Below are positions 21,201-32,100 of a stretch of DNA of 64,000 nt, piece after piece; within the stretch, counting starts at the first letter, position 1; each line of letters begins with the position of its first letter. Both the position numbers and the translations under genes were made by a program. Source of the stretch: Meloidogyne chitwoodi (taxonomy: Eukaryota; Nematoda; Chromadorea; Rhabditida; Meloidogynidae); NCBI GenBank assembly GCA_015183035.1, contig JACZZP010000011.1, forward strand, positions 2,321,389 to 2,385,388, given 5' to 3'. The notes under the pieces are model-generated. The model ran no database searches, had not been told where the DNA came from, and saw only the letters and a program-made list of their open reading frames with translations.

Positions 21201-22213
21201 ACGCGAGATTGGGCCCCGTTTTGCTACAATGAATAGTTTCGAGTATATGTATGGCCGACGCTGGAAAGAATTATATGAATTTGAGAATAAACGCCGTATT
21301 GAGTTGGATGCCGAACTGCGAGAGCAGCGACGGAATCTGGATGCTGATATGGAACTAGCCTATGAAGATTACAAGGCAGATATGTTACGTGAGGGTAGGA
21401 TGAATCTTCATTTGGTATTTTATTAAAATTTTATTTTGTATAGAATTGCAACGACGTCAAGAGGAGCTTGGTATTTTTATTAAAAAAATTAATAATTAAA
21501 ATTAAAGGATAAACTTTAAAAAATATAACAATGATTTTCATGTTTTTTAAGTAAATATTTTTTAGAGCGTCTAGATGCAGCTCGTCGTCAAAGAGAAGAA
21601 CGTAGGCAGAATTTTATGGGCGGTCCGGGAGGTGACGTAGATGGCTGGAGACCTACACGGGATGGCCCATTGGGTAGACAACCACCACCTCCATTTTCTG
21701 GCGGTCCTAATCGACCACCTGGAATAATGAATGGACATGGACAACAGAATCTTGGTTGATATTGGAAACAGAGATATTTACTATTTAATTTTAGGACCAG
21801 AAGTTCGCAAATTACTCCAGACTTTGGATCCTGTTATGCCTCCTATGATGAATAATAGCTTTGCCCGTGGACAAAATCAACGAGGGCCGATGCTGCCAGG
21901 TGGAAACATGCCGTTTCCACCTCCACCGCTAAATGTTCTTGACAGGAAACAACCACCCATTGGTGGACCAATGAATTTGCTGGACCGAAATTCTGGTTTA
22001 AATCAATTAGATCGAAAGCAGAGTCCGGCTTCGATGAATCTTCTGGATCGGAATCCTCCTGTAAGTGGTACGGGCCCTCTGGCAACTTTTATGATTGGTG
22101 GAATGCCACGAATGTCGCCACCAGGAGCGATGCGTATTCCACCGCCGCCATCTTCGCTTTTGGGTCCAGCACCGATGGATTTTGCTGGTGGTGAAAAACG
22201 TACTCGGCGCTGA
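18300..22213 (+). CDS. DBHS RNA-binding protein (NONO/PSPC1/SFPQ family)
   Basis: Nuclear RNA/DNA-binding dimer involved in transcription, splicing and paraspeckle-type complexes. The basic first exon (MPSDSRRSERVSRDSERRR) is followed by a ~1 kb intron. From about 19423 a Pro/Gly-rich segment leads to RRM1 with RNP2 RLFVGNLSTEF and RNP1-like GKGFAFLRL, then RRM2 with ELLYLTFSSFGDV and VDEKGRPTGEGIIEFE. The NOPS segment follows: GLSEKMIQKTHQLVKEREIG and PRFATMNSFEYMYGRRWKEL. A charged coiled coil comes next (RRIELDAELREQRRNLDADM onwards) and then a Gly/Pro/Met-rich tail with repeats of NLLDRN and LDRKQ, ending GEKRTRR. The order RRM-RRM-NOPS-coiled coil defines the family; C. elegans has a single member. 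TTACAG directly before the start codon (18289-18294) could be a trans-splice acceptor. Introns at about 18395-19422 and 19800-20466 are unusually long here. Confidence 0.95.
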
Positions 22214-22704
22214 TGCAAGAAAATATCTGAATGTCATTTCAGAAAGATTTTTGTAAGTGATTTACGTATCTATTTCCATTGCTTTGGTAATTTCCATATT
22301 CTTTTTCATTATCTTTAAGAAAAATTTTCGGATAAACTTAGTCTTTTTTAAAAATCTTATACGTAACATCTTTCAGCCTCTAAAGATCATAATGAACTTT
22401 AAACGAATTAGCAATAATCAATTTCACACAAATTTGAAAGATTTAAGTCTCTCTTCTATTGGAAAAAAATCTCTTGAGTTCTTTTTTGAAATTAATAAAT
22501 ACTTATTTTAATATGTAGTTCAAATAATTTTAAAAAAATCAAAAAATTTCTATTGGAATCTATAATCCGTGTCTTTCTGATGCAAATTTATAAAACTAAT
22601 TATATATTAGGTATATATAGATTAAACATTAAAAAATTTTAGGAAATTTGTATCCAAGAAATAAATCATTTACATACACGTTTTTTAATTCCTAAAATTT
22701 ATCT
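22214..22704. other. Convergent intergenic spacer
   Basis: AT-rich 3' flank shared by the DBHS gene and the globin gene. No gene or repeat recognised. The open frame at 22257-22511 is low-complexity. Confidence 0.55.
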
Positions 22705-25700
22705 TCAAACATTTGTATGTTTAGCAACTTTTTCAGCTCTTCTTTCGGCTCTTTCTTGCACGTCAGAAGAAGAACGTCCACCTGAACGCGCTGTCGTCAT
22801 TGTCCTTGTCCGTATTGGGGACTGTTGTGCTTTCGATGAACGTGGTAGAGGCGCTGCTGTTGTTGCTACTTTTCTTCTGCTTGTTACTGGCGAAGCAATT
22901 GAAGCAAGTGTGTTAGCTACTGCGGTCCCTATTGATGAGTTCGAGTTGTTTCGATAGTTATTCGCCAGATAATGTTGATGTCTCATTGAGGCCGAAGTTG
23001 AAGGTGGAGTTGCTTTTGCACCGCTATTCTTGAAATAAAGTTATGAATACTTACTTACTGACAAAATACCATCGTAGTGGAAGCGGATACTCTCCGAATT
23101 GGACAGATTGGTACTGGCAGGTGACTATCGTTGTTAATTTCATTACCAGAAGTACTTTGTTTCCTCTGAGGCGCGATAGGAGTTGAGAGTGGTGTAGCAG
23201 AGGCAGAAACAGTCGTTGAGCTGCCACTACCTTCGCTACCAACTGCGAATCCTAGTGAGGCAATTGTGGAACGAATGGCGGTAATTTGTCGTCGCTGAAA
23301 ATTTAACATTATAGGTATCTTCGCCATACAATTTAAGCAACCTCTTCCAAATGTCCAAATTTAATACGTTCAATCATAAATGCTATAATGAGGGCCCATG
23401 CCTAAATTTGACAAATTTAGTAAATTTATTAAAATAAATTATTCCTCAATAAATTTAAAGTCATCATTAAAATTCAGTATTAAGATTTTGAAATAAAACC
23501 TTTCGCACAGTTTCACTTCGAGCACTTAAATAATTAAATTTAAAAGAATCAAAGAATTTTTGTATTCTAAATAACTATATTACCGTCGATCGCCCCATTC
23601 AAGAGTGCAATCAATGAAGGTTTCGGCAACAGAATTCCAAAGTTTACCTATAATAATACTATGTATGTAAATAAAAATGAATAATTGAATTTTAAGTAAA
23701 ACAAATCCTACTAGAAAGTTGACCACCAGAAATCCTTGCATGGGCTCGTCCTGTAATTTTTTTATTTGTATTTAAGTAGTTTACAATATTTTAACCTATA
23801 CGTTCAAGCATTGCACCAACATTTTCCAAGTCATCCAAACTTTCGACAATCTTAAAAAAAGTTTAAATAACCTTTATTTTAATTGATAATAGCTTTAATA
23901 AGAAATATATGTATATACCTGGTCAACAAGCTCTGAAATATGTCTACAATGTGCCTTCGAAAAGCTGAAAGAGATTAATTAAAGTTATCATATATAATAC
24001 CTGTCATGATTAACATATTTGTGAGGTAGAGGGCACTGAAATAATTAATTTTTGAATAAAATTTATTAACGAAAATTATGCTCCTCACCCTTCGGAACTG
24101 TTCACGAATCTGAGGCTCTTTGAAGAATAAACGATGACTGATCTGAGAGCCAATGACAGTGGGACCTTTAGAGAGATAAACCTGAAAAAAATTATTTTAA
24201 AATAAATTTCAATAAATTTATTCATAATTAAATTTGCTACACATTATTTTGAACTAAGAAGAATAAGAACAACCTGACGCCACAAGGAACGAATCAAATG
24301 GATCTGAGCAGGTGTCAATGGAATAAGTGTTGTTCTAAAATCGTTAGGTTTAATTAACTTTAAATTAGAGAATTCAAAGCCCAAACTATTTGGTAAAAAA
24401 CAATAAAAAAGTTATCCTAAATTTTTAGCCTTCTGACACTGGAAGAGTGAGAGGCTTGAAACATTGAATAATATCGATAAGATTACATAAATGTTTTTTC
24501 TTAAACTTAGGAGTCCAGAATAGACTGCATAAACAACATACGATGTTCGTCGACCGCTTGCTTGATGTACGACCTAAAATTATATTGTAGAAATATCCCT
24601 ACGGTCTTTTAAGTTTTTATAATTTGAGAAAACCACATTATACCGATTAAACCCATCTGTAAGACCTGTATATTCTTAGAAGTAGGGTTGAATGGGATCG
24701 TGATTCAGAAAAGTCGGTACCGACCAATTCTGGCTGGGATCCCGATTCCATTTAACTCTACTTAAAAGCATATTGTAAAAAGGTAAATGAATAAAATACA
24801 TCTAAATTGCTCTGCCTACGTTGAGCCAATGTCAACTCTCTTCTGTCCATTTCTGACAGAGCACGTTTTAGCTCTTCCTCCGCTTCAGGTGCTACACCGA
24901 TTCCACCAAACGTCATTTGAGGTAGAATTGTAGCAGTTGCAGACGTTGTTGTTTCTGGCAAAAATGCGAGTGAAGTCTGCTGATTAGTAATTTTACTATC
25001 AATAGTGTTGTTTAAATGTTGACCATCTATCTCTAGGAGATCAGCAGTTGAGGATCGTTCTTCAGCAGAGCAAATGGATACCTATACGTGAGAAATCGAA
25101 TATATTTATCAAATAATTTTTAATTGTTTATTTAAAATTTGGTGAAAAACCGGACTATCATAGTTTCTGATCAGCCATCCAATTTTTGATAAATAAAAGT
25201 GAGAAATATATTACCCGTGTATTGTTTGTTTAATCATTTTTAAATATTAAATTTCTCTTTCTGAATAATTCTCTCATTTCTCCTTTAGTTATCTTAGGCA
25301 CTTATAAATAATGGTAAAATGTAAAGTAGGGTGCGTCCCCGACCAATTGGTCGGGGATCGGGGGGACGGGGTGTCGGGGTTTGGCCTGTCGGGGGTGCCT
25401 GTCTGCTGAAATGTCGGGGGACGGGGATGCCGGGGGTGTCGGGGTTCGGGTCGGGGGAGGAGAAAAGTCGGGGGACGGGGACGCACCCTAATGTAAAGTA
25501 AAAATATTTGTGGAAGAAACGCTAATGTAAGTAGATAAAATTAAATATACATAGCGAATACTCATTCTAATCAAGAATTTTTTTTTCAATATAAACTTTA
25601 TGTTTTTTATAGTGAGAATTTTCTATATATTTTTAATATGAAATATTTTTAATTGATCTACAAAATAACTACCTGAGGGATAACAAATCTCAATTGACGT

Positions 25701-27663
25701 CTGCTCACTTTCACTGAGCTTGGTTCTGATCCTTGAATCATAGGCGTGGAATCATTGTTATGATTAGTGGTATCCCCGTGTAATAATCCAGAAGTTGACG
25801 GCTTTAATTTATTGTTAGTGAATAATTGTTGAGATTTTGAGCGTTGTATGAAGGCAGATGATGGGTGCTTTTGTTGCTGATCTTTGTTTTTAGCAACATT
25901 ATTTTCGTGAACATATGCATCGCCGATAAGAGGAGATAAATCACTATATAGGATTTTATTACTGTAATTTTTGAAACAGACAAACCTCATCTCGGGCGGC
26001 GAAGTTGATGGAGTGGACGAATGATTTGTTATCGGTACAACAGTAAAGTAGATGGACTCACGTTGATGATGTGGCCCAGTCCCCGAAGTGGACATTGAAG
26101 AATGAGGTCGTTGTAATTGATAGATGGAGTCATTAATGGTAGACGAAGTGGGCAATCGACTTAAAAACATAGGTAACTTCAACAGATTTAAATTACTTAG
26201 AGATTTCATCATCTGCATCGAATGCCGCTTCTTCTTCTTCCGTCTCCCCTTCGAAGTGAACTTTAGCACCACCATTCTCTGAGGCAAGCTGTTTACGCAA
26301 ATATGCACGTGCTTCAGCTGCAGTCGCAAAACGCTTTTCTTCTTCTTCACGTGGTTTTTTATGGGTTTCTTGTATTCTTAATGATGGGGTTTTCGTTGAA
26401 GATTCTCTATGTACTATGTCACATAAGTCTCGATCAGCGCTTAACAATGTTTGATCAGTAGGAGAAGCAGTAGCAGAAAAGTAGTCAAATGAAGAACAAC
26501 GACCCTATTTATTGAAATCAGAACATTAGGAAAATTTTAAATTAATTGCCTGTGAAATAGCATCAGTTTCTTCTGTTGAACGCTGATAATGCAGCGTTTC
26601 AACCTTAGATTCTGCTGGTGTACTCTCGTACTGTCTCCTTTGAAGCGCTTGTGATTTCGTTCTTTCTGGTTGTTGTGTTAGGTTTTTTACAGTATGATCC
26701 ATTCCTAGCTCCTTGTAAAGCAATTGAGATGTTGTAACAGGATTGTCAACACAATGATCTTCTGCAAACTCTTTTCGTTTTTCTTGACGAGATGATCCAT
26801 TTTTTGAGCTCAATCTCTGACGAATCCTCTTAAAATTGCCAATTTATGTTTCAAGTTTTTGTTTTTTATTCGAATTTTAAACCTGCAGGAAACCAGGCTT
26901 TTTTAATTGAGACATTTCATTAGCAGATTTAGATTTTTTATCGAGTACATTACTACTATTTTTGTAGGGCTCGGGAATATCTTCTGTTGTCGCAGCTTCA
27001 TTATCCCGTTTCTTTTGGATGTGTGGTTTTCGATGTTTCATGGATGCTGATAAGAATGAGGATTTTTTGATCTGCTAAAATTATAGAATCATTAAATTAG
27101 ATGTTTTATTTTATTGTTAGAGAAATCATAGATTGAAAAACAATGATTTATTAAATTAATTTTCAATATAAAACGAAATATTTCTCACGTTTCGCGTCGT
27201 TTTTTTGTTCACATCTTCACGATTGTATTCGACCAAATTGTTTTCGTCGGCACCTTTTTTAGATGATGTATTACATGTATTACGATTGCGAGAGGAATCA
27301 GGTATAGAATCATTTTTTGTAGTATAAATGATTCCGTTCCTGAATGTTGTACTTTTTTTTGATTTTTGAACATTGATATTCAATATTTTTGATAATTTAT
27401 TACCTGTTATTGTACTGACCATTCGTTGTGCCAAGTGTCGCTAAATTCGCGGGTGATGAAGTTGAGGCGCTTGCAACAGCATCAAAATGCCTATCAAATT
27501 CACTACCACTATTTCGACCTCCGTTCTTATGTTTATGTCGCGAAGACGAAGGTTTTTTGAGCTTTTCCGAGCTTTTCCAACGCTTACTAGACCATTGATG
27601 ATGATGGTTCTGGTCGTCACAGGGTATCTTTTCTCCGCGGAACCAGTCAAAAATTTTATGCAT
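22705..27663 (-). CDS. Long globin with disordered extensions
   Basis: A globin domain is embedded in a much longer protein. The N-terminal half starts MHKIFDWFRGEKIPCDD at 27663 and runs through exons rich in Ser, Lys and Glu (for example EEEKRFATAAEARAYLRKQL, 26260-26340), with no recognised domain. The globin begins about 24340: LIPLTPAQIHLIRSLWRQV (helix A), GPTVIGSQISHRLFFKEPQI (B-C), HCRHISELVDQIVESLDDLE (E), NVGAMLERIGRAHARISGGQ (F, with the proximal histidine in RAH), LWNSVAETFIDCTLEWGDRR (G) and KAWALIIAFMIERIKFG (H, ending near 23350). The tail is Ser/Thr-rich and ends ERAERRAEKVAKHTNV. Nematodes have large families of such divergent globins with terminal extensions, many neuronal and proposed as oxygen or redox sensors. 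Helix E carries a His that may be the distal ligand. The start follows from a clear exon with donor GTAATA. Several N-terminal exon joins are approximate. Confidence 0.85.
24676..24770. mobile_element. Inverted-repeat element in globin intron
   Basis: Arms AGTAGGGTTGAATGGGATCG (about 24681-24700) and GGGATCCCGATTCCATTTAA plus CTCTACT (about 24737-24763) are imperfect inverted repeats around a centre GGTACCGACC. It resembles in its TAGGGT ends the GC-rich element at 25325-25490, so the two may be related. It is non-coding. Confidence 0.55.
25325..25490. mobile_element. GC-rich TIR element with internal minisatellite
   Basis: Terminal inverted repeats TAGGGTGCGTCCCC and GGGGACGCACCCTA bound a ~165 bp, strikingly G-rich core made of GTCGGGG, GACGGGG and TCGGGGG units. 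Both sides carry AATGTAAAGTA, which may be a target-site duplication of about 11 bp; if the outer TA is counted as target instead, the duplication is only TA. It sits in an intron of the globin gene, in otherwise ~30% GC sequence. The open frame on the minus strand (Pro/Arg-rich) is a composition artefact. Confidence 0.8.
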
Positions 27664-29163
27664 ATGTACAAAATAAGTTTAATTTAATGTAGAAGGATAC
27701 ACAATTATGAAATATAAATTGATCTGCTGTCACCAACAATCCTTAATAGGAATAAACATACGAAATAGAAACCTTTGAAAGAACCGTTTTCGCGCTCATC
27801 CCCGGGACATCTGACTAAATCCTGTTTTTTAAGAGTTATCGCATATTATTCTTGTGCTTGCTCCCAGTGGTTTAATAAACGCAAAGAGGCTTAAACTATA
27901 AAAGCTTAGTTTAGGGCTTTAAATAAAGTAAAAGAGTAAGAAAATGTGAAAAGCGGAAACAAAAAGGAGCTTTCGACTTAATTTTGCTGCCATCATCATC
28001 ATCAGCTGCCACGACTAATTCAAAGGATAGCGACCGATGCTAAACTATAAAGAGCTCCCTTCACCTCTAAGCGTCATAAAGATGATTTGTTATATACAGG
28101 TGATTCTCTAAAAATTGTGTCCATTGTATCAGAGATAATGCTTAAAATATATTTGTCAGTTCAGGATTGAGATTTAAAGATGAAATATGATAAGTTAAAT
28201 ATCATACCATTTTATAATATTTCAATCACTTTTAAACAAAAAATACCTCCAATATAAAATTATTAAAAATAAACAAATAAAAATAAATAATTAGTACATA
28301 ATAGGTAATTTTAGATATGTATAAAAGGATTGAATGAGCTTAACCATTGAATAATGAAAATGATTTTTTAATAATGGTTTTGTAGCTTTTTTAACTATAG
28401 TTACAGATATGCATATAATAATAAAAAAAATAAGTAAATTTATTCGAGAAGCTAGATTTGCGAATATTTTAATATTTTTAATCAAGCTTGTTTCCAAAAT
28501 CAATTTCTTCAATATATTACTTAGTTCCATGCTTTTCAATTACGTTTTTGATTAGTCAAATAATTATATACAACGAACAGCTGTTTTTAGAAGGTTTATG
28601 GGCGATTTTGACACTTAAAATTTAAAAAAGCACTAAGGAATTTTTTCTAATAGGTATGTATATTAGCTTAGAGAAAGAATTTCTAAAACGCTGCTTAAAA
28701 ATTATATTATACTACTTACAAAATCCAAAAATTCATAACCCATTATAAATTTTAAAAGAAGTGTCAAAATCGATAGATCATAAATATAAAAATTAAAATA
28801 AATACATGTAAATATATACATAATCTTTAAAAATAAAATTATTCAAAATCTATAGTTGTTATTTGATTATTGTTATGAAATTAGGTGGGATCACATTGTT
28901 GGCTTCATAGTTGATAAACTTATGAACATTTATTCATATACTGTGAGACAAAATTTTAATGTGTAATCAACTGTATTATGCAGTAAAGATCGCACTCAAA
29001 CTTGCCCTCAACTGAACTTTTATTAATGGTCATTAAGGATTAAATATTAGAGTATATGTATAGTTATGATTTGCGGATGAAAAGCTATACTTTTGGTTCC
29101 ATCCACCTTTCTACACAAATGTTAAAATAATTCAAAAAAGTTTTTTCAGTTTTCACGCGAAAC
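27664..29163. other. Intergenic between divergent genes
   Basis: About 1.5 kb between the 5' end of the globin gene and RMC1, presumably holding both promoters. One inverted-repeat element is visible at 28600-28775. I see no RNA gene. The small open frame at 28291-28539 (-) is low-complexity. Confidence 0.5.
28600..28775. mobile_element. Inverted-repeat (MITE-like) element
   Basis: Left arm CGATTTTGACACTTAAAATT (about 28601) and right arm AATTTTAAAAGAAGTGTCAA followed by AATCG (about 28749-28773) are inverted copies, with a few extra bases in the right arm. Internal sequence is AT-rich and non-coding. Confidence 0.6.
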
Positions 29164-32100
29164 ATGTTAACATTAGGATCGTCATTTATTCAGTATAATG
29201 AAGGAAATGATAAGGGCACAAAATGCAATGCTCTCTTCTTCGATCCGATTTCTGAACGAGTATTTTTTTAATTTTTAATATTTTTTCTAAAGTTTTCCTT
29301 ATTAAAATTGCAAAGTTTATGTCAGATGATATTTTTATAGTGTTGTGCAGTACAAAATGAGGCTACTGAGACGCTTTTTCGTTTAAGCTCTTTGGACAAA
29401 TCTTGCCCTGATGTGTTTTTTAGGTTTGATTTGTTAAATTTTGCTTTATCTTAATTCGGACATCAAGTTCTCAGAAACGAAACCAAATTCGTTCAATATG
29501 CTTTTCATCTGATTTAAGTGTAGCAGTTATCCAACAAGAGGACTCCATACTGGTTAAAATTTTAAGATTTTAGAATTAGTGCGTAGGTATAAAAAATCAC
29601 TTTTATAGCAAAGTATTTTAAAAATCATAAAATAATAGAAATACTGGTCCTTATTAACTTGCTTCTTCCTGCTTTTAGATTTTCCAGGTTAATGATCCTA
29701 TTTATAGGACTTTCTTCTATTTGTCAATGGATGTGTGTCAGCCGAATTTCAACAGCGCCCAAAGTTCTTCAAGGAGTCATCATTCATTTTTGGTGTCAAC
29801 TGGTTGACTGATCGGCAACTTGCAATTTCAACAGAAGCAGGAATTGAGTTTTGCTCATTGAACATCCATCGCAAGTCATTAAAGCTACTCAAGAGTTTCA
29901 GTCATCCTTCCAGCTGGTTTATTTGTTTTGTAAATTTTTATGTTTTTATATTTATTTTTGGATTTTTTTGAATATCATATTCCATAATTCACATCACTGG
30001 GCGTTGTGATGTGAATTAGGTAAATTTAGATTAATCTATTTAATTCCAGTCTGGTCTTAAACTGTTTTTGTTGGGTAGCAGTGTTATCAATAATTCTTTG
30101 CATTTGATCAGTTTTCAGGTATGACTAATTACTACTAAATTTTTGGCACTTTTCAATTTGAGCACAAATGTCCGCAACTTTTTTCTGCAATTTTTTATAA
30201 GAAGTGCTTGACAGCTATGCGAATTTTATGGAGGGAAGATGTAAAAAGAAGAGAAGCCTCCAATTATAAGATAATTAATAAATATAAAAGGTTGCGGACA
30301 ACATTTGCGGACATTTGTGTTCAAAATTAAAAAGTACCAAATTTAACTTGCCTAAATTGGGGATAACTAAAAAATTAAAAATAATTTTTTGATAAATTAA
30401 TTTTTTAAATTTTTATTTAATTCCAAGAATAACATGCTTTTCAATATTGGATGTATTAATGTTGACTTTGGTTGTTCATCATTCAAACCACGGCTCTTGG
30501 AAAGGGATGTTTCTTTTTGCCCAATGTATTTTTTAAAATAAATCTTTTAAACATTTTTTAAAAATTATTTGTAGATATGGACATGTTTGCATTTTGATAC
30601 TAAAATTTGAACCTTCTAATGGATTCGCTAGTGGTTTAAGTATATTTGAATTTTCCGATGAGAAGCAACCTATGGCTTTGCCTCAGTTTGTATATTTGCT
30701 ACAGTTTGAACTTTTCGGATTAGTTGGAATTCAAGTTGTGGATAATTTGATATTAATACATCACAAGGTTTGATAATATTTAAAGCTTAATTTAAAAGAA
30801 TTATTTTCCAAGAATGCTTGTAAAACGTTGGTTTTCGATATTAAAATTAGCACTGATAGATTTGTTCATTCTTCTTCAATAGAAGTTACTGATCTTCTTT
30901 CCAAAAGCATCAAAGATCGAATGTTTATTACTGAAAATGGTGTTATCTCCAAATTTGAGTATAACTCAGCTTGGAAAATGATACAATACAAGGGTTTTAT
31001 AATTGATATGCAATTTGGTATTTTCACTCAAGTGCAGTTAGATCTGAACAAAGCAGTGAATACGATTGAAAACTTGGTTTTTATAAATGGGGTGTGCCAA
31101 AACTAAGAGCACAACCCGAATGAATTTCTTAATATTATGAAACGAAATAAAATTACTTATCTTTTTTGCGTAAAATATCTCAGGTTTTTATCCGCAAATA
31201 ATAATATTTCTTTCAAAGAGAAAATGATTGGTGATTTTATGTTTCCAAATAGCCTTGTTTTTATTTAAATGTGGAGAATGTGTGCTCATATATTTTTTTT
31301 ATAATAATTTTATATAATACTACTTGCGGATAAAATTTGCGGATATGCGTAAAAGGAAAAGTATCCAAAAATTAATTGGCACACCTTTTTTTATTTATTG
31401 AATAATTTGTCTTACATTTATTTTTAGGAGGATCTTATTCATTTTTTAATAAATCGAAAGGATGCTGAGGCTGATTTGCTTGCTCTTTTGCAACGTATAA
31501 TTTTAAGAAAAGAAATTAATTTTGTCAAGGTGACCAGAATTATGCGTAAAATTCTCTATGATCCTGAAAAGGATGCTCATCATTCCCCTCAAAATGGTAG
31601 GAATTGAAAGTATTAATTGCGTTGGGAAATATTTAGATTTTTGTTTTAAATGGGAACTAAATTTAAAAGCGCTAAATTTTTTAATAAACCCATAAGATCA
31701 ACACCCTATAAAACAACCCTAAAGATCAAAAAACAAAATATCAACACTGAATATTTTAAATTTTAGTGTTGATATTTTGGTACGATCTATAGGACGATCT
31801 CTAGGGTTTCGATCTTCTGGGTGGGGAATAAACCGTTATCTAATAAATTAAATAATTAATTTTTACAGGGAAGTCATTGTTATTTATTGATTCAATTCCA
31901 CGTTTTGTTAGTCATAATAGTATTTTACGTTGTATTTTCGAACCACTCTACCTTCATCCAGAAATGGACAAACGATATCTAGCCAATTTGATGATTGATT
32001 TTTTTTTGAGTTTGAAACAAAGAAAAATACAAATTCAGGTTGTTAATTTTTTAAGAATTATTTTAAAATATTTTTATTTTGGAACTTACATTAGATAATT

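Noticed and set aside
21843..22237. Minus-strand open frames over the DBHS tail
   Set aside because: Shadows of the Pro/Gly/Met-rich C-terminal coding exon on the plus strand.
25289..25486. Pro/Arg-rich minus-strand open frame
   Set aside because: It is the reverse strand of the G-rich inverted-repeat element in the globin intron.
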